Part shown: positions 10,233 through 19,351 of the stretch, one piece after another
Layout: each line of letters starts with the position of its first letter
Position numbering within the stretch: the stretch's first letter is position 1
From: Caldicellulosiruptor hydrothermalis 108
GTDB taxonomy: Bacteria > Bacillota > Thermoanaerobacteria > Caldicellulosiruptorales > Caldicellulosiruptoraceae
Direction of reading: 5' to 3'
Length of the DNA stretch: 64,000 nt
NCBI RefSeq assembly: GCF_000166355.1
Contig: NC_014652.1
Coordinates: forward strand, 1,065,001-1,129,000
Position numbers and translations under genes: made by a program
Notes under the pieces: generated by a model
Told to the model about the DNA's origin: nothing
Seen by the model: the letters and a program-made list of their open reading frames with translations, nothing else
Databases searched by the model: none

Positions 10233-11557
10233 GTTATCATGATATTGGAACCTATATACCTTTCTTTGAAGAATATTCAAACGATTCAATTGACCTATCA
10301 AATATAGATTTTGATTCAATCGAAGGGGATTTCTTTTTCTTTGAAAATTCCCAGATGGCAGCTTTTTGCATTGATAGGTTTTTGTGCGTTACAGTCTATC
10401 GTGACAAAATTGAGGTTGATTCTGAAGGTACAAAAAAAGTTTTTTATGGCGATGTTCACCGAATGCTTGATAGCATATTGGAAGGTCTAATTCAAAAGAA
10501 TGCTTATATCACCTGTCAGTTTAACTATCATGCGGTAAATCTATTAGAAGACATATATTCTGCTGACAGTCCCTATATAGTTCTAAATGTTTACAGAAAA
10601 AATGTATTTGTTGACAAACTTACAGGCAAGAAAACTCTTTTGGTGAGCAGCAAAGAATTTGAAAAAGCTGCTGTAATAAATTTGAAGAAGTACCAAAGAA
10701 CTTTGTTTGATGTAAAAAGCGATGTGGTCTTTTCAACTCCAAAAGAGTACTTTATCAGCACAGTCAAGCAGGCAAAAGAGGATATCAGAAATGGTGAGAT
10801 TTTTCAGATTGTTCTGTCTCAGATAATATTGGTCAAAAGCAATATCCTAACCAGCCATCTTTTTTACACAATGAAAGAGAGAAATCCTTCAGAGTACAGC
10901 ATTGTGATAAACAATGAAGAAAGCCAAGTGATTTGTTTTTCGCCAGAGACTCTTATAAAGAAAAAAGGAAACACAGTAAAGACATTTCCAATTGCAGGAA
11001 CATACAGGATAAACGAAGGCGATGATATTGCCCAGAAAAAGATAGAGATACTAAAAGACAAAAAAGAGATAAGTGAACATGTCATGCTTGTTGACCTTGC
11101 GCGAAATGACCTTGGCAGGATTTCAAAACCCGGCACTGTAAAAGTAGAAGAATACTTGAGAATAAAAAGGCTTTATAACCTCATTCATATATATTCAGTT
11201 GTTACAGGTGAACTTGAAGAAAAGAGCCTCACAAAAACGATACTATCTGTTTTCCCGGCTGGCACGCTGACCGGCGCGCCAAAGATAAGAGCTATGCAGC
11301 TGATTGAAAAGTACGAAAGGCAGAGAAGAGACCTTTACGGAGGAGCAATCGGATATATTTACAAAGACCAGTTTGACCTTGCCATAGCTATAAGAATGGC
11401 TGTAAAGGACAAAAAAGAAAACATTATCAAGCTTCAAAGCGGTGCGGGGATTGTGAACTTGTCAGTACCCGAGAATGAGTATCAGGAGTGTTTGACCAAG
11501 CTCAGAGCGTTTTTGAGGATAATGGAGGTGGATGAAAATGATATTGTTAATAGATAA
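10184..11557 (+). CDS. trpE: anthranilate synthase component I
   Basis: 457 aa from the ATG at 10184, which has AGGAG twelve bases upstream; an in-frame ATG at 10172 sits too close to that site. It joins chorismate and ammonia to give anthranilate, with TrpG supplying ammonia from glutamine. C-terminal chorismate-binding motifs: TFPIAGTYR (about residues 270-278), LVDLARNDLGRIS and FPAGTLTGAPKIRAMQLI. The amino-terminal family similarity begins near TYIPFFEEY (about residue 24), so the first ~22 codons, which hold the terminator hairpin, are a non-conserved extension. No other ATG, GTG or TTG in frame lies between the hairpin and the conserved part. Its end overlaps trpG by 20 bp. Confidence 0.93.
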   Translation: MKKVANVRPDSSSGLFCYHDIGTYIPFFEEYSNDSIDLSNIDFDSIEGDFFFFENSQMAAFCIDRFLCVTVYRDKIEVDSEGTKKVFYGDVHRMLDSILEGLIQKNAYITCQFNYHAVNLLEDIYSADSPYIVLNVYRKNVFVDKLTGKKTLLVSSKEFEKAAVINLKKYQRTLFDVKSDVVFSTPKEYFISTVKQAKEDIRNGEIFQIVLSQIILVKSNILTSHLFYTMKERNPSEYSIVINNEESQVICFSPETLIKKKGNTVKTFPIAGTYRINEGDDIAQKKIEILKDKKEISEHVMLVDLARNDLGRISKPGTVKVEEYLRIKRLYNLIHIYSVVTGELEEKSLTKTILSVFPAGTLTGAPKIRAMQLIEKYERQRRDLYGGAIGYIYKDQFDLAIAIRMAVKDKKENIIKLQSGAGIVNLSVPENEYQECLTKLRAFLRIMEVDENDIVNR

Positions 11558-12149
11558 CTATGACTCTTTTACATTCAATCTTTACCAGATGATTGCAAGT
11601 AAAACACAGGTTTTGGTGTTCAGAAACGACAAGGTTACAGTGGATACAATAAAGAAGTTGAATCCGGCCGGCATAATAATTTCTCCAGGTCCGGGCAGTC
11701 CAAAAGATGCGGGTGTGAGCAAAGAGGTTGTAAATACATTTGCGGGTAGTATTCCAATCTTGGGTGTGTGTCTTGGTCATCAGGTGATTGGAGAGTGTTT
11801 CGGGGCACGAGTAATTCATGCAAAAATGATTTACCATGGAATGAGATCGAGGGTTGACCTGCTTGAAAGCGGTAAAAGAAGCAGACTTTTTAAAGGTGTG
11901 CCAGAGAGATTTTTTGCAGGAAGGTATCATTCACTTGTGGTTGAGAAATCTGCATCTTTGAAACAGCTTGAAATAGCTGCTGTGAGTGAAGATGATGAGG
12001 TCATGTCCCTGGTAAACGATAGCTTGAGAGTCTATGGGATTCAATTTCATCCTGAGTCAATCCTGACTCCTGATGGTGAGACAATTATTCAAAACTTTTT
12101 AGAAATATGCTATGATGGGGTGGGAAAAGATGCTCATCGATGTGCTTGA
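11538..12149 (+). CDS. trpG: anthranilate synthase component II (glutamine amidotransferase)
   Basis: 203 aa from the ATG at 11538, with GGAGG nine bases upstream; an ATG six bases earlier is too close to that site. A class I glutamine amidotransferase releasing ammonia for TrpE. The nucleophile Cys78 is in GVCLGHQ, and the His171 and Glu173 of the triad are in [16 protein letters not shown] (about 49-59) forms the oxyanion region. It overlaps trpE at its start and trpD at its end. No folate genes are nearby, so any PabA role is unsupported. Confidence 0.95.
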   Translation: MILLIDNYDSFTFNLYQMIASKTQVLVFRNDKVTVDTIKKLNPAGIIISPGPGSPKDAGVSKEVVNTFAGSIPILGVCLGHQVIGECFGARVIHAKMIYHGMRSRVDLLESGKRSRLFKGVPERFFAGRYHSLVVEKSASLKQLEIAAVSEDDEVMSLVNDSLRVYGIQFHPESILTPDGETIIQNFLEICYDGVGKDAHRCA

Positions 12150-13140
12150 GCTTGTGACAAACAAAAAGGATTTGGAATATGACCAGGTAAAAAATCTTCT
12201 TGACGACATCTTGGAAGGAGAACTTGATGAGATAAAGTTTGGTGCATTTTTGGCAGCACTAAAAACGAAGGGTGAAACAGAAAAAGAGATTTCGGCATTT
12301 GTTGATGCCTTTTATGACAAGGCAAGAAAACTTAACTTTGACCATCCAGCTACAATTGATACATGTGGAACAGGTGGCGATGGAAAAGGCACGTTTAACA
12401 TCTCAACAGCCGCGGCTATTGTTCTTAGCTGTTTTGACGTAAAAGTAGCAAAACATGGTAACAGAAGTATTACAAGCAATTCAGGATCAGCCGACATCTT
12501 AGAAAAACTTGGTATAGATATCCAGCCTGGGGAAGATAAAGTTTTGAAAGGGCTTGAGAAACTGAACTTTGCATTTTTGTTTGCGCCACTGTATCATCCT
12601 GCCATGAAAAAGGTTGCAAATTTAAGAAGATCACTTGGTATCAGAACAGTTTTTAACATCTTAGGTCCGCTTTTGAACCCTGTACCACTGAAATATCAAG
12701 TGGTTGGGACATTTAGCTTTGATGCGCAGGAGAAAGTGGCTTCTGTGCTAAGAGGCAAGAGAAAAAAAGCCGCTGTCATACATAGCCTTGACGGACTTGA
12801 CGAGATTTCTGTTTCTAAAAAGACAAGGGTGCTTGAGATACAAGACAAGAATATCAAAGAATATTATATTGACTCAAAAGACTATGGAATTGAATTTGAT
12901 ACAAGCTCAATTAGAGGCTTTTCGCCTGAAGAAAATGCAAGGATTTTGATAAGTGTGCTTGAGGGAGAAAAGTCGCCTTATTTTTGGGCTGTTGTTTTAA
13001 ATTGTGGATTTGCACTTTACATTTGTGAGGTTGCAAAAGATGTTGAAGAAGGAATTAAGCTTTCCTCAAAAGCAATCGAGAGCAAAGAAGCTTATTTAAA
13101 GCTCAAAGAGTTGCAGCAGTTTTATAAATCGGGAGTGTAA
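12130..13140 (+). CDS. trpD: anthranilate phosphoribosyltransferase
   Basis: 336 aa from the ATG at 12130, with GGGGTGGG six bases upstream; an in-frame ATG at 12112 would add six residues. It transfers the phosphoribosyl group of PRPP to anthranilate. The glycine-rich PRPP loop is in [17 protein letters not shown] (about residues 76-92), followed by [18 protein letters not shown], the family signature for the anthranilate and PRPP sites. The N-terminal helical domain is of normal size. It overlaps trpG by 20 bp, so the two are translationally coupled. Confidence 0.95.
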   Translation: MLIDVLELVTNKKDLEYDQVKNLLDDILEGELDEIKFGAFLAALKTKGETEKEISAFVDAFYDKARKLNFDHPATIDTCGTGGDGKGTFNISTAAAIVLSCFDVKVAKHGNRSITSNSGSADILEKLGIDIQPGEDKVLKGLEKLNFAFLFAPLYHPAMKKVANLRRSLGIRTVFNILGPLLNPVPLKYQVVGTFSFDAQEKVASVLRGKRKKAAVIHSLDGLDEISVSKKTRVLEIQDKNIKEYYIDSKDYGIEFDTSSIRGFSPEENARILISVLEGEKSPYFWAVVLNCGFALYICEVAKDVEEGIKLSSKAIESKEAYLKLKELQQFYKSGV

Positions 13141-13146
13141 TTGAAA

Positions 13147-13929
13147 ATGAGTGTGCTTGAGCGTATTTTAAGTTATAAAAAGGAAGAGGTTGAAAAGTGC
13201 AAAAATCTCATACCTGTTGAGAAAATGAAGAAACTTGCAGTTGAGAAGATTAAAGGTGGCTATTTAGAAAACAAGTTCAAAAGAATATTCAAAAAAGATA
13301 AATTCTGTATAATTGGTGAAATAAAACGGGCATCACCTTCGGAGGGCGTAATATCAGAGGATGCCAATGCAAAAGCAATAGCAAAGATGTACGAAGATTT
13401 GGGATTTTTTGCTATATCAGTTTTGACAGAAAGATTTTTTTTCAAGGGTTCGGAGCAAGATTTGATGGAAGTAAAAAAAGAGGTATCTCTGCCCGTGCTA
13501 AGAAAAGACTTTATCATTGATATCTGGCAGCTTTACCAGACAAAGATGATAGGCGCAGATGCAGCTTTGCTTATCACAAAAGCTTTGTCAGAAAAACAGC
13601 TTGCAATATTCATCAAAATTTTAGAAATTCTTGACATTGTCCCGCTTGTTGAGGTTGAAAATGAGTATGAAATTGAAAAAGCTTTGAAGTGTGGTGCAAA
13701 ACTCATAGGAATCAACAATAGAAACCTGGATGATTTGTCCATCGACATAACAAAAACAGAAAGGCTTTTGAAGTATATTCCAAAAGAAGTTGCTGTGATA
13801 AGCGAAAGTGGAATTAAGACAAAAGAGGATTTTGACTATATTCTCTCGCTCGGTGTTGATGGATGTTTGATAGGGACATCTTTTATGAAATCGCAAAATC
13901 CGCTTGAAATAATTGGTGATAGGATATGA
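13147..13929 (+). CDS. trpC: indole-3-glycerol phosphate synthase
   Basis: 260 aa from the ATG at 13147. A TTG at 13141 is an equally close alternative adding two residues; GGGAG lies at 13131-13135. A TIM-barrel enzyme that closes the indole ring. Motifs: the N-terminal KKEEVEKCK helix; IGEIKRASPSEG carrying the catalytic Glu and Lys; LTERFFFKGSEQDL; LRKDFIID carrying the catalytic Lys; INNRNLDDL; and ISESGIKT with the Glu. It is not fused to TrpF. It follows trpD with no gap and overlaps trpF by 4 bp. Confidence 0.95.
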   Translation: MSVLERILSYKKEEVEKCKNLIPVEKMKKLAVEKIKGGYLENKFKRIFKKDKFCIIGEIKRASPSEGVISEDANAKAIAKMYEDLGFFAISVLTERFFFKGSEQDLMEVKKEVSLPVLRKDFIIDIWQLYQTKMIGADAALLITKALSEKQLAIFIKILEILDIVPLVEVENEYEIEKALKCGAKLIGINNRNLDDLSIDITKTERLLKYIPKEVAVISESGIKTKEDFDYILSLGVDGCLIGTSFMKSQNPLEIIGDRI

Positions 13930-14540
13930 TAGTAAAGTTTTGCGGGCTAAAGAGGCTTTTTGATGTTGAGATGTGCAATAAACTTCAGCCTGATATGATA
14001 GGCTTAATATTTGCTCAAAGTTCGAGAAAGGTTGAAAAAGACCTTGCAAAAGATATGGTTTTGGCTAAAAGTCCCTCAATAAAATCAGTGGGAGTTTTTA
14101 AAGACCAGAACATATCAGAGGTTATAGAAATAGCAACACAGCTTCAACTTGACTTTGTGCAGCTGCACGGGAAGGAAGATTATGAGTATATAAAACATTT
14201 GAAAGATCTTGGATTTAGGGTTATAAAGGCTATTGAAGTTAAAAGACAAGAAGATATAAAAAGAGCTAAACGCTATGTAGAAATAGCCGACTTTGTGCTT
14301 CTTGACAGGCCCAAAGGCAGTAGTTTGGATATCACAGAGGTTGCAAAACTTGCTGACTTTGATTATATCATTGCAGGTGGAATAACACCTGAAAATATAG
14401 ATAAATACTTAAATCTAAATCCAATTGGGATTGACATCAGCTCAGGAATTGAGACAAATGGTTTTAAAGATTTTATAAAGATGAAAAAGATTATTGAAAA
14501 GGTAAATAAATACAAGGTTGGTGAAACAAAAAATGGATAG
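13926..14540 (+). CDS. trpF: phosphoribosylanthranilate isomerase
   Basis: 204 aa TIM barrel performing the Amadori rearrangement before TrpC. The catalytic cysteine is in VKFCGLKR (residue 6 region). The catalytic Asp and phosphate-binding segments appear in [11 protein letters not shown] and [14 protein letters not shown], and the C-terminal [15 protein letters not shown] matches the usual VDVSSGVE motif. It overlaps trpC by 4 bp and trpB by 8 bp. Confidence 0.94.
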   Translation: MIVKFCGLKRLFDVEMCNKLQPDMIGLIFAQSSRKVEKDLAKDMVLAKSPSIKSVGVFKDQNISEVIEIATQLQLDFVQLHGKEDYEYIKHLKDLGFRVIKAIEVKRQEDIKRAKRYVEIADFVLLDRPKGSSLDITEVAKLADFDYIIAGGITPENIDKYLNLNPIGIDISSGIETNGFKDFIKMKKIIEKVNKYKVGETKNG

Positions 14541-15714
14541 GTATTTTGGAAGATTTGGTGGGATGTATGCACCAGAAACTCTTATGCCAGCTCTTTTAGA
14601 GATAGAAGAAGAGTTTTGCAAGCTTGTGAAAGATGAAAATTTTCTCTCTGAATATGAGTACTATCTCAAAAACTATGTTGGAAGACCATCGCCACTTTAC
14701 TTTGCCAAAAACTTGAGCAATCATCTTGGGGTTAAAATATATCTCAAAAGAGAAGACCTAAACCACACCGGTGCACACAAGATAAACAACTGCATTGGCC
14801 AGGCACTTTTGGCAAAGCATATGGGCAAAAAAAGACTTATTGCCGAGACAGGAGCAGGTCAACACGGTGTTGCAACATCTACAGTTGCTGCTCTTTTTGG
14901 GATGGAATGCGAGATATTTATGGGTGAAGAAGATGCAAAAAGGCAGTTTCATAACGTGCAGAGGATGAAAATGCTTGGCAGCAAGGTAAGAGTAGTTAAC
15001 AAGGGAAGCAAGACCTTGAAAGACGCAATAAACGAGGCAATGCGTGACTGGAGCGAGACGTTTGAGTATACCTTTTATCTTTTTGGTACAGCTGCAGGAC
15101 CTCATCCGTTCCCAACAATTGTAAAATACTTTCAAAGTGTGATTGGGAAAGAGACAAAAGATCAGATAAAAAGGCTTGAAGGAAGACTTCCAGACTATAT
15201 CTTTGCGTGTGTTGGTGGTGGTTCTAACGCAATTGGTATCTTCTCAGCGTTTTTGGAAGATCATGAAGTAAAGCTTATTGGCGTTGAGGGTGCAGGAGAG
15301 GGAATACATACAGGCAAAACGGCTGCGACGCTATGCAGCGGGTCTGTTGGAATCTTGCACGGTGCTAAAACGTATATTTTACAGGATGAGGAAGGGCAAA
15401 TTCAAAACACACATTCAATCTCAGCAGGGCTTGACTACCCGGGTGTTGGACCTGAACATGCATATTTGAAAGAGACAGGAAGGGTTGAGTATGTAGGGGC
15501 TACTGACAAAGAAGCTGTGGATGCATTTTTGCTGCTCACAAGGCTTGAAGGGATAATTCCAGCGCTGGAGTCGAGCCATGCCCTTGCAGAGGTTATTAAA
15601 AGGGCAAAGATGGGACTGTTCAAAACCAGTGACATTGTGGTTGTGAACCTTTCTGGAAGAGGTGATAAGGATATAAATACAGTACTTGAGCTTTGGAAGG
15701 ATGATGAGCTATGA
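14533..15714 (+). CDS. trpB: tryptophan synthase beta chain
   Basis: 393 aa from the ATG at 14533 ([10 protein letters not shown]); upstream TTG and GTG codons in frame have no better ribosome site. A PLP enzyme condensing indole and serine. The PLP lysine is in [10 protein letters not shown] (about residue 84), [10 protein letters not shown] is the substrate loop, GGGSNAIG binds the PLP phosphate, and [15 protein letters not shown] is the TrpB1-type signature. The length and the N-terminal [13 protein letters not shown] mark it as TrpB1, which pairs with TrpA. Confidence 0.97.
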   Translation: MDRYFGRFGGMYAPETLMPALLEIEEEFCKLVKDENFLSEYEYYLKNYVGRPSPLYFAKNLSNHLGVKIYLKREDLNHTGAHKINNCIGQALLAKHMGKKRLIAETGAGQHGVATSTVAALFGMECEIFMGEEDAKRQFHNVQRMKMLGSKVRVVNKGSKTLKDAINEAMRDWSETFEYTFYLFGTAAGPHPFPTIVKYFQSVIGKETKDQIKRLEGRLPDYIFACVGGGSNAIGIFSAFLEDHEVKLIGVEGAGEGIHTGKTAATLCSGSVGILHGAKTYILQDEEGQIQNTHSISAGLDYPGVGPEHAYLKETGRVEYVGATDKEAVDAFLLLTRLEGIIPALESSHALAEVIKRAKMGLFKTSDIVVVNLSGRGDKDINTVLELWKDDEL

Positions 15715-16481
15715 ATTTAATAGATGAAAGATTTGAAAAGCTAAAAAAAGAGGGCAAAAAAGCCTTCATAGGCTATGTTACGTTTGGATATCCCTCTTTT
15801 GAAGAGACACTTGGGTTTATAAAGCTTGTATATTCATATGTAGACATTTTAGAGATTGGTTTTCCTTTTTCTGACCCTATTGCAGACGGTGAAATTATTC
15901 AAAAAGCATCAAGGAAGGCTCTCAGTGAAGGTGTTAAATTGAGCCACCTTTTTGAAAGCATTGAAAAGTTTAAAAAAGATAAGCCGGTTGTGCTAATGCT
16001 GTATGCAAACACAGTTTACAAAAGGGGAATTGATAGGTTTTTTGAAAGTAGCAAAGCTTGCGGTGTGGATGGCGTGATAATCCCAGATGTTTCGTTTGAA
16101 GAGAGCTTTGAGTTCAAAGAAGTAGCTGAAAAGTTTGGTATTGTCTATATTGACCTTGTATCAATATCTTCTCTTGAGAGAGCCAAGATGATAGGTAGGC
16201 AGAGCCGTGGTTTTTTGTATTGTGTTTCAAGAAAAGGTGTGACAGGTTTCAAAGGGCAGATTGATGATAGGATTTTTACTTTTCTAAAAGAACTAAAAAC
16301 CGTTACCTCAACACCTTTGGCAGTTGGATTTGGTATAAAGAGTAAAGAAGATGTGCAAAAGTTCAAAGACCTTGCTGATGGTATTGTTATTGGAAGCGCT
16401 ATAATCACAAAGATAGATGAAGGAAAAGACAAACTTGAGGATTTTTTGAAAGAAATCTCAGAAAGTCTAAAAGACAAATAA
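15711..16481 (+). CDS. trpA: tryptophan synthase alpha chain
   Basis: 256-aa TIM barrel that splits indole-3-glycerol phosphate and channels indole to TrpB. The catalytic Glu is in [14 protein letters not shown] (about residues 46-59), where the catalytic Asp also lies. [14 protein letters not shown] and [11 protein letters not shown] form the phosphate-binding region. It overlaps trpB by 4 bp and ends the operon, followed five bases later by a strong terminator. Confidence 0.95.
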   Translation: MNLIDERFEKLKKEGKKAFIGYVTFGYPSFEETLGFIKLVYSYVDILEIGFPFSDPIADGEIIQKASRKALSEGVKLSHLFESIEKFKKDKPVVLMLYANTVYKRGIDRFFESSKACGVDGVIIPDVSFEESFEFKEVAEKFGIVYIDLVSISSLERAKMIGRQSRGFLYCVSRKGVTGFKGQIDDRIFTFLKELKTVTSTPLAVGFGIKSKEDVQKFKDLADGIVIGSAIITKIDEGKDKLEDFLKEISESLKDK

Positions 16482-16485
16482 ATTT

Positions 16486-16514
16486 AAGGGGATGCGAAAA
16501 ACATCCCCTTTTTA
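16486..16514 (+). terminator. terminator of the trp operon
   Basis: Stem AAGGGGATG / CATCCCCTT with a 7-base loop, then TTTTT. The flanking A-run also makes it usable on the other strand, for the small minus-strand gene that ends at 16543. Confidence 0.9.
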
Positions 16515-16542
16515 TATTTTCACCTTCCTACCGTGCTACGCT

Positions 16543-16722
16543 TCAGTTTACAGGTGCCTCCGGATTTTCGGTTTCTTTTAAAAGCCGACTGATTTTCTTT
16601 GGTGTATCCTCAATTTTTGAAAACTCTTCTGCTTCAAGATTCTCAAGTTCAACTGGCAGGTTGAATTCTTTTAAATTTATCAAGTTGTAATCAAAATAGA
16701 TGTCACACCTGGGAGAAAACAT
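16543..16722 (-). CDS. small hypothetical protein, 59 aa
   Basis: Open frame of 59 codons plus stop on the minus strand, running from an ATG preceded by AAGGGGGG at ideal distance. The product starts MFSPRCDIYFDYN and ends ETENPEAPVN. It is acidic, without a membrane segment or a recognisable domain. A TATAAT (16752-16747 on the minus strand) lies about 25 bp upstream of the ATG with a poor -35, and the trp terminator could end its transcript. I do not recognise it. The good ribosome site and its own -10 box support a real gene, but the codon count is small. Confidence 0.55.
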   Translation of the reverse strand: MFSPRCDIYFDYNLINLKEFNLPVELENLEAEEFSKIEDTPKKISRLLKETENPEAPVN

Positions 16723-16746
16723 TTCAAATCCCCCCTTCCAATATAT

Positions 16747-16752
16747 ATTATA
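16747..16752 (-). promoter_or_regulatory. candidate -10 box for the 59-aa gene
   Basis: Minus-strand TATAAT at consensus. No convincing -35 at 17 bp; CGAACA at 18 bp is weak. It sits back to back with the ecfA1 promoter region. Confidence 0.35.
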
Positions 16753-16831
16753 CCCTCTTTTTCGTTAATATGTTCGATGTATGCAGGGATACTTCAAAAA
16801 TACATGTATATTTAAGGCCAAAAATTTTTGC

Positions 16832-16837
16832 TATAAT
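16832..16837 (+). promoter_or_regulatory. candidate -10 box for ecfA1
   Basis: Consensus TATAAT 33 bp upstream of the ecfA1 start codon; the -35 position reads TATTTA and is weak. AAGGAG then sits at 16856-16861. Confidence 0.45.
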
Positions 16838-16870
16838 AGAATGTAGTTTGGCAAAAAGGAGAAAAGTAAA

Positions 16871-17707
16871 ATGAGCGCTTTTATAGAGTTTAAAAATGTC
16901 AGCTTTTCATATGTAAGCTCTGATGGGACAAAAACACCAGCTTTGATTGATATAAATCTTAAGATAGAAAGAGGAGAATTTGTTGCGATATTAGGGCTGA
17001 ATGGTTCTGGCAAATCAACCCTTGCAAAACTAATAAACGGTCTTTTAATTCCAGAAAAAGGCGATGTGATTGTAGATAGTATGAATACAAAAGATGTAGA
17101 AAAAATCTGGGATATCAGAAGAAAGTGCGGATATATATTTCAAAACCCTGACAACCAGCTTGTTGCATCGATTGTTGAAGAAGATGTTGCATTTGGGCCT
17201 GAAAACTTAGGAATGCCGAGAGAAAAGATAAGAAAAGCTGTTGATAGCGCACTTTTGACTGTTGAGATGATGGAATATAAAAACCATGCCACGTACAAAC
17301 TGTCTGGTGGGCAAAAACAGAGGGTTGCAATTGCTGGTGTTCTGGCAATGAAGCCAGAGTGCATCATATTGGATGAGCCAACCTCTATGCTTGACCCCAA
17401 AGGAAGGAAAGAGGTTATAGCTACTGTAGAAAGATTAAACAAAGAAGAGAAAAAGACCATTGTTTTGGTTACACACAATATCGACGAGATGCTCTTGAGC
17501 CAAAGAAGCATTGTGCTGGATAAAGGACATATAAAGTTTGATGGGCCTTCGTTTGAGCTATTAAAGCTTGACTGGTTTTATGAGATGGGCTTTGACATGC
17601 CACAAATTTTGAAGCTCTCAATTGAGCTTAAAAAAAGAGGTGTAAAAATTGATAAGGAAATCTGGTCGGTTGACGAAATGGAGAGATTTTTATGTTCATT
17701 GAAATGA
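16871..17707 (+). CDS. ecfA1: ECF transporter ATPase subunit A1
   Basis: 278-aa ABC ATPase of the energy-coupling-factor type, which powers uptake of vitamins and metals through exchangeable S components. Walker A LGLNGSGKST is at about residues 38-47, the signature LSGGQKQRVAIAG near 141, and Walker B CIILDEPTSMLD follows. It is the first of a tight trio, with ecfA2 overlapping its 3' end by 16 bp. The usual ribosomal-protein neighbours (rplQ upstream, rplM-rpsI downstream) are absent here. Confidence 0.93.
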   Translation: MSAFIEFKNVSFSYVSSDGTKTPALIDINLKIERGEFVAILGLNGSGKSTLAKLINGLLIPEKGDVIVDSMNTKDVEKIWDIRRKCGYIFQNPDNQLVASIVEEDVAFGPENLGMPREKIRKAVDSALLTVEMMEYKNHATYKLSGGQKQRVAIAGVLAMKPECIILDEPTSMLDPKGRKEVIATVERLNKEEKKTIVLVTHNIDEMLLSQRSIVLDKGHIKFDGPSFELLKLDWFYEMGFDMPQILKLSIELKKRGVKIDKEIWSVDEMERFLCSLK

Positions 17708-18558
17708 AAAATGTAGAGTTCATATATGGCTACAAAACACCATTTGAAAAAAAGGCGCTTGAAAATATCAACCTTTCGATAACAAAAGGAGAATTTATTG
17801 GAATTATTGGCAAAACTGGTTCAGGCAAATCTACTTTGGTTCAGCTAATGAACGGGCTTTTGGTGCCGCAGATAGGTGATGTTGTTGTTGATGGTATAAA
17901 TACAAAGGATAAAAAAAGGGCAAAGGAGATTCGAAAAAGAGTAGGGCTTGTGTTTCAATACCCTGAATATCAGCTATTTGAAGAGACAGTTTACAAAGAC
18001 ATAGCGTTTGGCCCTCAAAACCTTGGATTTTCTGAAGATGAAGTAAAAAGAAGGGTAAAAGAGGTGTGCGAGCTTTTAGAGATTCCCAAAGAGCTTTTAG
18101 AAAAATCGCCGTTTGAACTATCAGGTGGTCAAAAACGAAGGATTGCAATAGCAGGGATACTGGCAATGGACCCAGAGTGTATAATTCTTGATGAGCCAAC
18201 AGCCGGGCTTGATATGCGTGGTCGAAAAAGGATTTTTTCAATTATAGAAAAACTTCACAAAGAAGCAAAAAAGACAATAATTTTGATTTCACACAGTTTA
18301 GAAGATGTTGCAATGCTCTGTGAGAGGGTCATAATCCTTAACAAAGGGAAAATCCAATTTGATGGTCCAAAACATCAGGCTTTTGAGAATGTTGAACTTC
18401 TTGAAAAAAGCGGACTTTTGCCACCTGATATTCTTTATCTCCAGCACAGGTTAAAACTTAAGGGTTTTAAGATTGACAGATTTGAATATAGTGTTGAAAA
18501 GGTTGCTGATATGATAGTTAAAAATCTTGCATTCAAAAGAGAAGGTGAAATGCTATAA
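17692..18558 (+). CDS. ecfA2: ECF transporter ATPase subunit A2
   Basis: 288-aa ABC ATPase, the second half of the ECF heterodimer. Walker A IGKTGSGKST is at about residues 39-48, the signature LSGGQKRRIAIAG near 143, and Walker B CIILDEPTAGLD follows. It starts inside the end of ecfA1 and ends on the first base of ecfT, so the three are coupled. Confidence 0.93.
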   Translation: MFIEMKNVEFIYGYKTPFEKKALENINLSITKGEFIGIIGKTGSGKSTLVQLMNGLLVPQIGDVVVDGINTKDKKRAKEIRKRVGLVFQYPEYQLFEETVYKDIAFGPQNLGFSEDEVKRRVKEVCELLEIPKELLEKSPFELSGGQKRRIAIAGILAMDPECIILDEPTAGLDMRGRKRIFSIIEKLHKEAKKTIILISHSLEDVAMLCERVIILNKGKIQFDGPKHQAFENVELLEKSGLLPPDILYLQHRLKLKGFKIDRFEYSVEKVADMIVKNLAFKREGEML

Positions 18559-19346
18559 TGGTTGACTTTGTGATTGGTCAGTATATAAAAAAAGATTCAT
18601 TTGTGCACAGGCTTGACCCAAGGACAAAGATAATAGTTCTGTTCTTTTTTTGTATCTCAATATTTGTGGTAAATAACTTTTATGGATATATATTTTTGTT
18701 TGCCGTAATACTTCTGTGGATTTTTCTCTCAAAGGTAAACCCGCTTATACTTTTGCGCGGAACAAAACCTGTATTTATATTAATCCTTATAACAGTAGTT
18801 TTTAATCTTTTTATGACTCAAGGAAAACCTGTGATAAAGATATTAGGGCTTGTTATAACCGACAGAGGTATTGTTCTTTCTATCTTTTTAGTAATCCGGC
18901 TATTGCTGCTCATTTTTGCAACAAGCCTTCTTACTCTCACAACATCGCCCATTGAAATAACAGATGCTCTGGAAGTGTTATTAAAACCACTAAAAAAGGT
19001 GAAATTTCCTGTTCATGAAATCTCTATGATGATGTCAATTGCCTTAAGGTTTATACCAACCATCTACGAAGAGGCTGACAAGATTATGAAGGCTCAAATG
19101 TCAAGAGGTGCTGATTTTGAAACAGGGGGATTAATAAAAAAAGCAAAATCACTTTTGCCACTTTTAATTCCACTTTTTATTTCAGCTTTCAAAAGAGCAG
19201 ATGAACTTGCAATTGCGATGGAAGCACGCTGCTACAGAGGCTCAGAAGGTCGTACAAAGCTCAAAAAACTTGAGTTTGGATTTCCTGACTATATTTCGTT
19301 TGTTGTATGTGGGATTTTAATTACACTTGCAATTTTTGTGAGGTGA
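18558..19346 (+). CDS. ecfT: ECF transporter transmembrane subunit T
   Basis: 262-aa membrane protein with about five to six helices. The two cytoplasmic coupling motifs typical of EcfT are visible: MSRGADFETGG (about residue 178) and EARCYRGSEGRT (about 220). It forms the scaffold between the two ATPases and the S components; no S component is in the window. The next gene, truA, begins just after its end. Confidence 0.93.
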   Translation: MVDFVIGQYIKKDSFVHRLDPRTKIIVLFFFCISIFVVNNFYGYIFLFAVILLWIFLSKVNPLILLRGTKPVFILILITVVFNLFMTQGKPVIKILGLVITDRGIVLSIFLVIRLLLLIFATSLLTLTTSPIEITDALEVLLKPLKKVKFPVHEISMMMSIALRFIPTIYEEADKIMKAQMSRGADFETGGLIKKAKSLLPLLIPLFISAFKRADELAIAMEARCYRGSEGRTKLKKLEFGFPDYISFVVCGILITLAIFVR

Positions 19347-19351
19347 AAAAC

